Assembly (NCBI GenBank): GCA_905221615.1
Contig: CAJNDT010001282.1
Location: forward strand, 1 to 64,000
Origin: Symbiodinium sp. CCMP2592
Taxonomy: Eukaryota > Sar > Dinophyceae > Suessiales > Symbiodiniaceae
DNA: 64,000 nt
Direction: 5' to 3'
The position numbers were made by a program, and so were the translations under genes. Under the pieces are notes generated by a model. It made no database searches and was not told the origin of the DNA. It saw nothing but the letters and a program-made list of their open reading frames with translations. Below are positions 25,459 to 34,815 of the stretch, piece by piece; position 1 is the first letter of the stretch, and the number at the start of each line of letters is the position of its first letter.

Positions 25459-27563
25459 CAGTGAGCTCTCAGCAGCAGGACGGCAGCTATGTACAGCTAA
25501 GTGAACAGAAGTCTGGTCGATTCAACGAGAGCAATGACATGGTGTGGGAGTCTAGGACATACAGAATGGAAGCGACCAAACCTCTAGTCCAAAATCGGGG
25601 AGGTTCTCCCTTCCTGGCGACCATTTGCATGCTGTGAAAACATCATGTCAGCATGCAAACGACAGGTCACGAATCAGCAAAATTCCTACAGGCCTGTGGA
25701 ACCGCGAGTCTGCAACAATCGGTGCACTAAAAAGAGTCTTTAAACCGAAGACGTTGAAACACCAGACTCCGGTCTAACAAGCCGATTCGGTCATCCATGC
25801 CAGACTGAAGACCGCAACTAAGCGGATGAGGAAGTACTTTAATCAGAGTCGTCGACCGCTAAAGCTATGTTCATTGTGGTCATGAGTCTTGGTTGGAGAA
25901 TTGAGCGCCTCTAGCGAGCACTGTCTGTTCGCGCACGGAATGTCACGAAGGTCCCCAAAAATGCACCTCTTTGGCAAGCAGGGATTCCTGCAAGAGTGTT
26001 CAATTGCCCCAAGCGGTCGATCACCTGCCCCGTAGATCGGCAGGTCGTTTCAGTCGGCACGTCATGTGTCGAGCTTGCGTAACGGCTTACGAGATGTTGT
26101 GCCTGCTTTTCCGTTGCCCACATTGAAATCGTCATCGTGCCTTGCCAAGCAGCGTCTTTGTGCTAGCATCCGGTCCGTACGTTCTGTACCCATGTCGATG
26201 GCCGACAAAGCAAGTTAAGCGGGCCCAGCCCCGATTCGTTCAACTTTTGCACCGATCGCTCTCTGCGATTGGTTCGATTTCGCCAGAATGCTTCACGAGG
26301 ATGGCATAGGATGGCATAGAACCTCTGTGATGTTCTGTCAACTTTGTTTATCGGCTCTCTCCGCAACTTCAACTTCCTGTCTCCAAGACAGTTGAGGGAC
26401 CAGGGCGAGGAGCTTAATTGCGCACGGGATGCTGGCAGGGTGACCATTGACCATGAGGAGGTTTACAGGCTTTGCCCTTTCTTGCGGACTCGGGAGAAAT
26501 CTGCCATTGCATGCAGGACATTGCAGGACAGTACAACATTCTGAGTTTGCTGCTCGGATCCGCAAGAGATGTAACCTCAACACGACTGGCTGAAAACCCT
26601 AGCAGCTTCATGCATGCCAGGGCTGCTTGTCTGAGCATATTGCGGCCCACCTGTCGCAGTGTTCTTTGACGCGAACTGGCAAGCAATGTACAAGCCACTG
26701 AACGAGCGGCACACTTGGCTTTCGGACACGAGAACCGTCTGAAGACTTGAGATTCAGATAGCTTCCGAAGCACATTAAGCAACACCCAAAATCTGCGAAA
26801 CAGGACGATTTAACCAGACGCGTCCACGTTCCCAACTCTGACACTGGAGGCATCTAGCGGTGTCGACATGCATGCAATTCCTTTGTCAGAGGGCCCCCCG
26901 TCTTGGCAGTCAGGCTCCTGTGGCTCAACAAGGCAGAGTCACAAAAATTTGCAGGAGCAGACTGGCACTGCTTTGGCTTTAGGGCTCCGCTCCTCCATCT
27001 CATCCTCGTCCAATACAGACACAGGGGATGCTTGAGCTGTCGCAGAATCCTTAGAACAGCCGTCCAGGCAGAAATCTTCAAGGCATGGCTGACCCAGACA
27101 GCAACCTTTCGCAATGGAACCCGCGAACTGCAATAAATGCAAGCATGACAATATGCCACTGAAAGGTTTTGTTCCAGCCGAAAAGACCCGAGCCGCTGTG
27201 TTTCGTGCTTCCTGCCTGAAAACCTTTCGTTGCTGGCAGTTCCTTTTACTTCCCAACTGATGTTCCGTGCCTTCCGTGCATCGGTGCATCAGTTTCGGCT
27301 TTGACATCGGCTTCAGGCTGCCGAAAGCACGTGCTGCCCAGATTCTGCGGGAGATCCTGACAGCCTGACACCCTCCAAGATCTCAGATTAAAGCCCCTAG
27401 CATTTCCTAACAGAGGTTACCGTACCAGACCCGACACAGTTCCCTGCGAGGTCGATTGCACGTGGTTGCAGGCAAGGGCATCAAGGGCGGAAGCCCAGCC
27501 GTGCCACAGCCCGGCACAATCGGCGCTGTACGGACCTCCATGGATTCCAAACACCTGCACATA
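25459..27563. other. Stretch with no recognisable gene
   Basis: Only short frames without motifs are present. A 10-bp direct duplication (AGGATGGCAT) lies at about 26,299-26,318. It is intergenic space between the SH3-like repeat gene and the VOC gene. Confidence 0.45.
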
Positions 27564-28719
27564 TCATGCATTCCGAGTCTCTTCCGGGCCAGGGTTATCG
27601 GATTCAGGATCTGGCACCCGCTCCAACGAACTGATAGCAGCAGCCATCGCCGGACCGTTGTCGAAGGAAACAAAGACAAGAGAAGCATCGACGCCTCCCA
27701 GAATGGTACCCCTCGCGCCGGCAGGCACGATTATGGCATGGGGACTCATCAAATGGTGAAGTGCTCGGACTGTCGTTCCAGCTGGTAGCCCGGGCAACGT
27801 TTGACACCACGGCATAATTTCCAGGGGTAGCACATTACAGCAGTTAGGTGCTCCAGTCTCCGACGTTTCAAAGACAACTGTCAGCCTTGTGTCGCTGAAT
27901 TCGGCCAGAACAGTTCCACGGCAGCCAGCATGCACAACCACTCTGCTGCCCACCACAAGTGACATAGATGCTTGGACTTTCTGGGCAATGCTGAAACCGC
28001 CCACAAGGGGTCGCTTCGCAGCAACTTCACGAATGTTGACACTGACGGGATACTCTGGCACGCTCTGGTGGACTTCTCCTGGAGTGGCCGCAGGCCTTGA
28101 TAAAGACTCGAAAAGAACGGTAATTCGATCTTCTCCCAGGGATCCAATGACGTGCCCCACAGATCCTAGGGGCACCTTCATGTCTGAATTCAGCAACAGC
28201 TCGTAGAGCGCTACAACATGTTGCCGCAGGCGGAAACCACCTGGTAGTGGCAGCATCAGTGCCTCTGGGACTACCTCAGAACTAAGCGAAAACTTCGGAC
28301 TGCTTTCTGGACCTAGCCTAGCAGCCCCGGCACGACCTTGCTTTCGAGCGCAGCAGGCAGGGAACTACGGCTCGACTTTGTGGTGCTATGCTGCTGCCGA
28401 CCCCATTAATTACACAACAGGATGCAAAATTCTGTGCATTCACGCTGACGCCGGCCGCTAGCCAGTTCATGTGGCCGAACAAAGGATTCATCCAAGTGAC
28501 GTTCACACAAAGGTCGGATCCATCCTCGCGTTCGTCGAATTTGACGGTCAGGTGGACAGCATCGTCGCAGATCCCCACGACAATTCCGGGCGAGCCCTGT
28601 CGGACAATAACATTGTTGCCATACCTCGGATGAGTCAAAAGAAGCTCTAAGCCGCTCAGGCCTCCCCGGCACCCTGTGATCGGCTGGCTGCAGTATGTCG
28701 CGACTTGCAGCAATTTCAT
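27564..28719 (-). CDS. SH3-like repeat protein (KOW/SH3-type tandem units), at least two exons
   Basis: At least four copies of a unit of about 65-70 residues are visible. Each has an aliphatic start, a variable loop, a glycine turn and a strand ending in a hydrophobic/Phe motif. Unit a, within 28,680-28,480: VIVRQGSPGIVVG, then LTVKFDER and LCVNVTWMNPL. Unit b, from 28,240: FRLRQHVVALYELLLNSDMK, VPLGSVGHVIGSL, RITVLFE. Unit c: VVVHAGCRGTVLAEF, RLTVVFE, NCCNVLPLEI. Unit d: TVRALHHLMS, IIVPAGARGTILGG, LVFVSFD. The predicted fold is a small beta barrel of the SH3/KOW kind, used for protein or nucleic-acid binding. Unit a is in a different frame from b-d, so an intron lies between about 28,480 and 28,260. 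The stop is at 27,564. The upstream start was not found. I have the impression that similar arrays are common in dinoflagellate proteins. Confidence 0.6.
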
Positions 28720-29140
28720 TCCAGGCCTGGCAGGACGGGTGCCGGATCAAAAGAAGCAATCAGTATCTAAAAACACATGAGCTCCCAGGCATCAAACAAA
28801 GAACTTAATAGGATCAAAAAGAAATTTTGTCCCAATTCGGCGCCAATTCAGGCAACCGCACGGACTCCCTGACCTCTCAATCTGAGTGCCAAACACTGAC
28901 ACTTGCTTGGTCCCCCTAAACCAAACTCAAACCCTAAGCCGAGTTACAGCAAGCTTTTTGGGAATGTCCCTTTGCAAGGCCTAGTTTTGCAGTAACTTGC
29001 TGGGACCTCCACTTTGTAGGGACTGCTCTTGGTGAGCTATTCGGGCTTCCATTTTGTGGGGCCTGGCTCGTGGGAAGTTACTTAGCTGAAGGGAGCAGCC
29101 CAATTATTTTGGCTAGGCACTCGATGTCACATGATGAAAC
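28720..29140. other. Stretch with no recognisable gene
   Basis: No coding signal. Short AAACCCTAA-like motifs occur near 28,917-28,945, resembling degenerate telomere-type repeats. Confidence 0.45.
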
Positions 29141-29530
29141 GGAGGTTGATCACTTTGGGCGTCGGTGGTTGATCTTCTATCCTAAACCCGACCGCTCGCA
29201 AATGGCGGTTGATCGAATTTCTTAATACTCGCTTCGTCATGAAGCGATTGCGGTTGATCTTGTGTCAAACCCGAGCTGTCCTGTCGTTAGGCCATGGTGT
29301 TTGATCTCATATCCGGAACCCGCATCGGGCGATGGCAGTTGCTTCATATCTCAAACACGACCCCACATCAGCCAATGCCTATTGAGCCCATTTCTTGAAC
29401 CCGCCTCCTTTTTTGCGTTAGATATCTTAAATCCGACTTCTCATTGAGCCTTGGCGGTTGGTCCTGCATCTTGAACCCAATGGCAACTGGATCCACGTCC
29501 GAAACTCGCCCCCTCATTAGGCGGGTGAGA
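29140..29530. repeat. Degenerate tandem repeat with GGTTGATC and AACCCG motifs
   Basis: GGTTGATC or close variants recur at about 29,143, 29,168, 29,208, 29,253, 29,299 and (decayed) 29,337, usually 40-46 bases apart. Each is followed 12 to 20 bases later by an AAACCCG-type motif. Several units also carry a GGCGATGGCG-like piece. This is an old minisatellite, and the open frames across it are not evidence of coding. Confidence 0.55.
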
Positions 29531-30099
29531 TAGTGGCAAACATACAAAATACTCGCCAATGGTCCTAACTCAGTAACACAAGTCATACAGGTAAGAATAG
29601 TAATAAAAGCGGTCGTAGTTCGAACAGAAGTAGTGGCACGGTAGTGGTAAGAAAAGTAGTAATGGCAAGAGGAACGAAACCGTAAGAATAGCAAGAAATG
29701 TATAGCAGTAATTGTGGCGGTTGTAGTGCAAATAACTTAGAGTAATAGGGCAGGAAGCAGTGGAGCGTAGGCCTTTCTGGATCCGGGTTTAACTGTTGTT
29801 TGATCTTGATTAAACTTCTGATTTACTTTTTTGATTCGCATACCGCATGCAGGACGACTGCCACTACGCCCAGTTTCTCGACAGGTTTGACCCTTGTCCT
29901 GTGCTATTCGAGCTTCCTCCAGTCAATCTAACTGACTTTGTCTTGGCGCTTGCACTTCAGCCTCGATCTGAACCGGGGAAGACTCTGACAGAGACATGGG
30001 GCGCCTGAAAGCCACCGAGCTGTTCAGCTTCCTGCTCATCCTCAGCGGCTTCCTGAAAGGCACATCCGTTGACTCCTGTCGTCTCCGCATCCCCTTGTT
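29531..30099. other. Stretch with no recognisable gene
   Basis: It contains an A/G/T-rich stretch with repeated GTAGT/AGTAAT triplet-like motifs (about 29,590-29,740). Some downstream sequence of the RING-type gene may lie here, but I cannot assign exons. Confidence 0.4.
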
Positions 30100-30596
30100 T
30101 CAGCAAGCACATCCGGGCCAGCAGTCCTTTAGTCTCGCGGCCAAGCGTTTGGGAAGAAGAGTCTCCATAGCAACACGCAGTGCGATGGAATGCTTTGGTA
30201 AGCGATATGGAACCTGCCGGCAATTTACTGTGAATTTCCATTCGGGAACGCGACACAGGGAACCACCTTCTGCATGCAACCACCAGGGCATCGAGGAATG
30301 CCACCGGACTGGGCATTGGTCTTGATCCAAAGACGCACGCATTCCTCACAGCTCGCCCGACCAAAAAGACTAAAGAGGATGCTGATGAAGGCATCGAAGG
30401 CTGAAGGCAGTCCTTGCAAAAGGAACGACCGCAACAAACCAGCCTCGGATGGATTAGAGGCGCACACCAAAGCCTCTGACAGCTCATGAACTCTGGCTCT
30501 CGTGACACGCGGCGTTGTCGGGACAATCATCAGATCTTCGCAGATACCACAACTGAAAAGTTCAGCCGCTTCTTCTTCGTCGTCGTCTGATGGCAT
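30100..30596 (-). CDS. RING/U-box-like zinc-finger protein, at least four exons
   Basis: Exon 1 starts at ATG 30,596 (MPSDDDEEEAAELFSCGIC) and can end at 30,525 after EDLMI. A 49-nt GT-AG intron leads to exon 2 at 30,475, with LVCCGRSFCKDCL. A further exon carries VRLWIKTNAQSGGIPRC and PGGCMQK and ends at 30,267. A 53-nt GT-AG intron then joins it in phase to the exon at 30,213, which reads VPYRLPKHSIALRVAMETL, then LPKRLAARLK, and stops at 30,100. Together they give the cysteine pattern CxxC...CGRSFCxxC...CPxxC followed by the alpha-helical tail seen in U-box/RING E3 ligases. The predicted role is ubiquitin ligase activity recruiting an E2. The junction between exons 2 and 3 is unresolved, perhaps a non-GT donor. 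Substrate-binding parts may lie in unfound exons. Confidence 0.6.
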
Positions 30597-31800
30597 CGCC
30601 TTCCATGACAAAAAGTGCGAAATTTGTCTGTGTGGTTTCTGAGTGCCTCTGGGGATGACTCTGCTGGACCCAGAGGTTGCTAGATGCCTAAGCCGAAACA
30701 GCTGCATATCGCATGACCCGCCTTCATCACGAATTGCAAACAAGGCAAGAATCACGGAAGACGGCATCAATACCAGCATCTTTGTGTCTGTGCGCATGTC
30801 GTGTCGGACGACAGCAGCAAGCGAAAATCTCGAGCAAGCACCGCAGACTGCGCGGCATTAAATAGTTTGCACGGCTGAGAAGTTCGGGCCTCTGGATGAC
30901 ATGACACACTAACATCGTAGAGGACTCACTGCCTACGGGGAGAAGCTCTGCTTGGCCCTCGTCTCAGCATGAAGAGCAGCGCAGCGCTCAGATCCGACTC
31001 GCCCGGAACTTCGGCCGGCATGTGAGCATCTCACCTGCACAGGGAATCTCTGCAGTCGCAACCACGGAGTCTCCCAACCCCTTGCTGTCGTCCGGCAGCG
31101 GTCCGTCCTCCTTTGACCGGACCAAACGATCAGGCTTACCCTCAGAATCGTTCGAACATAGAATGCTTTTCCAACGTCTTGAGCGCGCTGCTCTCGCTTT
31201 CGAGTCTGGTGAGGCTTTTGCTGGGAGGGTCATGGCCATGGCTTTGACTAAGAGATCTCTGAGAAAAGCAGACTCACAGTTCACAGCAATGTGTCGCAAG
31301 TGCACGTCGCGACGTCGCCTGCATCCGACAATGTCGAGCGAGGTTCACAAAGCTCACATGACCACACCTCCCTTGGCAGCAGGTTGCTTCAAGGGAAGAA
31401 TCCTCACAAGCACTGCACTGTAGCAATCTGCAGCTCCGGCCTCCCAAACGACAGAAGCTTGCGCATGACGTTGCCTCTCATGGCCTAGGGCCTAGCAGTG
31501 CAAGGTGTCAACAACACATGCAAGGGAGATTCAACGGCCCAGAGGTGCCTTACATTACACCACACGTGCCACCACCGCTTTTGTTTGCGGGCTTATTCAA
31601 GTCCACCTTCAGAACAACGCTGCAAGCTGCAGAGATGAGAGCACAATGTTGCAGTCACCAGGCCTTGCCCTCAGTCAGCTCCATCTCAGGCTCTCCCTGC
31701 AGAGACTTTCCGAGCCAGGGCTGCGTCTCAAGCTATCGCTCGAAGTACACATCAGTCGCGAGAATGACTTCAAGTGATACGAGCGCACAGCAAGACCCAT
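30597..31800. other. Stretch with no certain gene before the retroelement
   Basis: A minus-strand frame at 30,988-31,305 reads moderately like protein (FLRDLLVKAMAMTLPAKASP, then DRLVRSKEDGPLPDDSKG), but nothing identifies it. Otherwise no features are seen up to the left terminal repeat of the element. Confidence 0.35.
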
Positions 31801-32282
31801 CACAACTGAGGAGGCTCTCTGCAGTCCCACCTTTTTGATATAGAGGTCCATATACATGACTGCTCAATGCACAAACTCTTGTGGACATGCTCAAACAGAT
31901 TGCGGCAACTGTACAAAGCTTCAAGAGACATGCCCGAGTTTTCAGAAAGAATAATAAAACTGTTTGAAACCAGCATGTTTTGAAAACACATGTTGTGGCC
32001 ACCAGCTGGAGTACTTCTCCCCAGGTGCACCACTGCAGGTACGTTTTCACTGCACTCACAGAAGCGTCTTCGTTGGCTGGAGACTTCTGTGGTGCACTCC
32101 AGCCCCCTGCAAACTTTTAAGAAATGTTCACAATGGAAAGCTTCAAGCGAACAAGCATGTAAGTCAAGGTTTTTTGCATGTACCCCTGCAAACATCAAAA
32201 GAAAACTTCAGGAAGGAAAACATCAAGCAAGCGAGCATGTAAATCAAGGTTTGTCGCATGTACAGCAGAATAACACAAACAG
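31801..32282 (-). repeat. 3' terminal direct repeat (pLTR) of the retroelement
   Basis: It matches 42,389-42,870 base for base without gaps, except at 31,849 (C/A), 32,126 (G/C) and 32,212 (G/A). Its right third contains an internal tandem duplication of about 85 bp (CAAGCGAACAAGCATGTAAG and CAAGCAAGCGAGCATGTAAA, each followed by TCAAGGTTT and GCATGTAC). A minus-strand frame of about 132 codons crosses the repeat, but it has no recognisable motif and may be chance. Confidence 0.9.
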
Positions 32283-32437
32283 CCCCCAAAGGGGGGCAAA
32301 AGATACAATCACAGCTCATCACTTCCTGCAGCAATCGATGATCATAGCACTCACAGACGTTTCTGAGACCGCATGTCGAAGCACTGCATTTGTTCCCGTG
32401 TCGCACCATCAAGTCACGTCCGGATCACACTTGCACT
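32283..32437. other. Inner flank of the 3' repeat, with a GC hairpin at the boundary
   Basis: Exactly at the inner edge of the repeat is CCCCCAAAGGGGG (32,283-32,295), a five-pair G/C hairpin with a three-base loop, extended by outer G and C. The remainder is non-coding and would be the 3' untranslated part of the last ORF. Confidence 0.6.
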
Positions 32438-32929
32438 TTACAGTGGGTGAACAATGCGACGTACATTGAGATCATCAATGAAAGCAGATCCAATACGTAA
32501 TCGGTCTTCATTGGAATGATGAATCCATTCCACCGTTGCATGACGTACTTGGGCAAGACGCCAAAGCTGTTGAATATTGAAAAAGGTACGGTCGCCAACC
32601 AATCGAATAACGGAATAATACCATTCTTTGCATACGGACGCATACACCACAATATGGGGTAAAGCTGGAGCTTCACAAGTGATTGGCGTATATACACTGG
32701 GTCCTTGCACGAGGAACTCCCACACCTCAGCACGAAGATCCATACCCTCTGTTCTGCATTGCGTAACGAACTGTTCAAGATCCTGCATCGCATGGAATCC
32801 ATGTCTTCGTAGAGTAACATCCAGGGTCTCAAGCGGGTCTAATGGAGGAAAGGTGAAGAAGAAGATAAGATGGCGTCTCGTGCTGATGAAAGTCAGCACT
32901 TTCTCATTCAGAACAGTAAGCTCCCACAT
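32438..32929 (-). CDS. Element ORF, last accessory protein (163 aa, unknown)
   Basis: I do not recognise this protein. The first ATG is at 32,929 (MWELTVLNEKVLTFIST). The frame is also open to 32,998 without an ATG. It reads like a folded protein with alternating hydrophobic strands and helices (IVVYASVCKEWYYSVIRLVG, then FFNIQQLWRLAQVRHATVEW) and few low-complexity parts. It is the 3'-most ORF of the element on the minus strand, just before the terminal repeat. The neighbouring ubiquitin-like ORF is in a different frame. Confidence 0.5.
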   Translation of the reverse strand: MWELTVLNEKVLTFISTRRHLIFFFTFPPLDPLETLDVTLRRHGFHAMQDLEQFVTQCRTEGMDLRAEVWEFLVQGPSVYTPITCEAPALPHIVVYASVCKEWYYSVIRLVGDRTFFNIQQLWRLAQVRHATVEWIHHSNEDRLRIGSAFIDDLNVRRIVHPL

Positions 32930-33089
32930 GGCATCACAGGTTTCCCTACCCCACGCAGCAAGCACTACGAGAAAGCTCGAGCTTACATTCTGCTGCAATG
33001 TATGGACAGACTGTTGATTTCACGCGCACAGAAAGCTCGTAAGATCACAAGGCAAGACACTGCATTTGTTCCGGTGGACAGCAGACTTC

Positions 33090-33428
33090 TCAAGTCCACC
33101 ACACTGATTCGTGTGGCCATGTTCGTACAAAGTGAACAGGTTGGGCGGTATGCGGAAAAGCAGACACTCGGGAAATCGATGAGGTAAACGGCAAATGGCG
33201 GCCAAACTGCCGTAATTGAAAAGCGTTCAAACGAGGTGGTATCCCCGTGCGTTCTTCAAGCTCCTGGCACAACTTCTTCTTCAGGTCATCAATTGTAGAA
33301 TCTGCTGACATCGCAATCCAGAAACTCATCTCACGTCCGCCAGAGCATATATCTGGAGGTACAACAATTGGAATCCGGACCATCGGAGCGGGGGCCGGAA
33401 GGGCCGCCATACTTGCCTTGCGCTTCAT
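33090..33428 (-). CDS. Element ORF with ubiquitin-like domain (112 aa)
   Basis: Starts at ATG 33,428 (MKRKASMAALPAPAP). Residues about 33-108 follow the order of a ubiquitin fold: a first strand (MSFWIAMSAD), then STIDDLKKKLCQELEERTG, which parallels the ubiquitin helix (TIENVKAKIQDKEG), directly followed by IPPRLNAFQLRQFGRHLP, which parallels IPPDQQRLIFAGKQLED, and a last strand (PVHFVRTW). There is no C-terminal diglycine, so it would be a non-conjugating ubiquitin-like protein unless processed elsewhere. An AG sits directly before the ATG, which would suit a trans-splice acceptor. Ubiquitin-like cargo is unusual for a retroelement. It could mimic or recruit host ubiquitin machinery (inference). 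Confidence 0.55.
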   Translation of the reverse strand: MKRKASMAALPAPAPMVRIPIVVPPDICSGGREMSFWIAMSADSTIDDLKKKLCQELEERTGIPPRLNAFQLRQFGRHLPFTSSISRVSAFPHTAQPVHFVRTWPHESVWWT

Positions 33429-33551
33429 CTTGCAGATTGAGCCGTAAAAGACTTCGCAGCTTCATGATAACATGATGCACAACCGGAACAAACAGTACAA
33501 AAGATTGCAAAAAGGTCAGGGCATCAATTTTGTCGAGCACATACAGCAAGC

Positions 33552-34184
33552 TTACCGAATGTGACGAGATCCACCGGGTGAAACAGTTGTACTTGATCTT
33601 GATCGGGACCGTGAACGAGATCTCTCACGAACTTCCGATTCACTCATGGATCTGCTTCTTCGAGCAGCATTAGCACTCTGTTGTCGTCGACGAGGTAATG
33701 CATCACGTTGGTGAGGGTCCGTCAGGGAAATATTGGATCCATCAGTCGTTGTCGGAGCAGCATCACTAGGATCGGCTCCATGAGAGACATCCAAAGGAGG
33801 AGGAGACGGAGAAAACGGGAAACGAACAGGAGCAGAAAGAGACACAGGAGGGGGAGGAGGAAAAGCAGGAGGAGGAGGAGGAGGGGAAGAACCAAGAAGA
33901 GAAGAAACGGAAGGCAGAGAGGACGTCAGAGGAGCAGAATGGGAGGGCGTACCAAGATGTTGCGCGACAAGGGTATCAGCATCACTCTGAATCCGGCGGC
34001 GAAGATGGGAAAGAAGCACTTCTGTCTGCCGTCGATCTCCCAAAATCTGAAAAAGAGCCTTGACTTGTTCTCCGTCCAGACTTCTGATTATGTCAGTGCA
34101 GCCAATCCGGACATTGATAAGTTAGGAATGGAACTCAATAGCTTGGACCAACATCTGCGGTAACTCACATTCTTGCAACTGCAT
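33552..34184 (-). pseudogene. Element ORF, SR/proline-rich, one in-frame stop
   Basis: Reading from ATG 34,184 gives MQLQECELPQMLVQAIEFHS, then TAA at 34,124-34,122. The same frame then stays open to 33,552: LINVRIGCTDIIRSLDGEQV, KALFQILGDRRQTEVLLSHL, followed by a poly-proline/serine region and an arginine-serine tail (RSRSRSRS) near the C-terminus. The coding style continues across the TAA, so this is either a nonsense mutation or a readthrough stop. RS tails are typical of splicing-factor-like or nucleic-acid-associated proteins. An RNA-binding or packaging role is possible but unproven. Downstream of the TAA there is no ATG start, only near-cognate codons. Confidence 0.45.
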
Positions 34185-34235
34185 GCACACAAGCAAGCAA
34201 AACAGCGGCTGACAATATTCTGAACTCAAAGTAAC

Positions 34236-34703
34236 CTATACAACTCTGACCTTTGCAGCAGGAAACGCACATGCCGAAAACGTGACTTGATGAAGTTGGC
34301 ACCAACATGTCTCAATGCCCATAAGCTGGTATGTACAAGATGGCTTCAGTCGAGAACCATGACAAACTCGTAGTCTCATCAGAAATTTGATATGTCGCAG
34401 GGTCAGAGTACGACACTGCACAGAGATCCGCAAAAAAGATTCGCTGCATCGTGGAAGTAGATGTGTAAAAATGAATGTGGCCGAATCATTGGACAGTCCA
34501 TGATAATTGTGTGCTCGAAAACATCGTCCCATCCCATGTATCAACCATCGCTGCCACTGAGCGAACTGCTGAGTTCGACAATAACTGGGATTGTCACATC
34601 GCTGTGTGCTGACATGCACACTGCTGCACACCATAAGAAAAGAGAGAATGCAGTAGCGGGGCGCTTCTTCCTTCCAAACATCAAGAAACAGGCGGCTGGA
34701 CAT
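34236..34703 (-). CDS. Element ORF, 155 aa, unknown
   Basis: I do not recognise this frame. It begins with ATG at 34,703 (MSSRLFLDVWKEEAPRYC) and is cysteine- and arginine-rich throughout. It has no known domain. It fills the 630-base gap between the dioxygenase ORF and the SR-rich ORF. Its composition is less protein-like than its neighbours, so it may simply be an untranslated spacer. Confidence 0.3.
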   Translation of the reverse strand: MSSRLFLDVWKEEAPRYCILSFLMVCSSVHVSTQRCDNPSYCRTQQFAQWQRWLIHGMGRCFRAHNYHGLSNDSATFIFTHLLPRCSESFLRISVQCRTLTLRHIKFLMRLRVCHGSRLKPSCTYQLMGIETCWCQLHQVTFSACAFPAAKVRVV

Positions 34704-34815
34704 GTTGTATTGAGTAATTGATCACACCCTTTCGAGCACATGCATCAAGACAAAGTAAGAAGCAATGCATGACAACCGGTGCAAGCACATTAGGCGCACT
34801 CCTCTGAAGTCTTTT

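Noticed and set aside
31801..32198. 132-codon frame inside both terminal repeats (139 codons in the right copy)
   Set aside because: Its presence twice follows from the repeats themselves. It has no motif and could be chance.
32164..32412. 82-codon minus frame at the inner edge of the 3' repeat
   Set aside because: Crosses the repeat boundary and the GC hairpin, and has no motif.
33708..34163. Plus-strand arginine-rich frame
   Set aside because: Shadow of the SR/proline-rich minus-strand ORF and its GGAGGA tract.
34360..34395. CTGATGAG on the minus strand as a hammerhead ribozyme core in the element
   Set aside because: No GAAA after a stem II and no matching flanking helices. The terminal repeats themselves contain no CTGATGA core on either strand.
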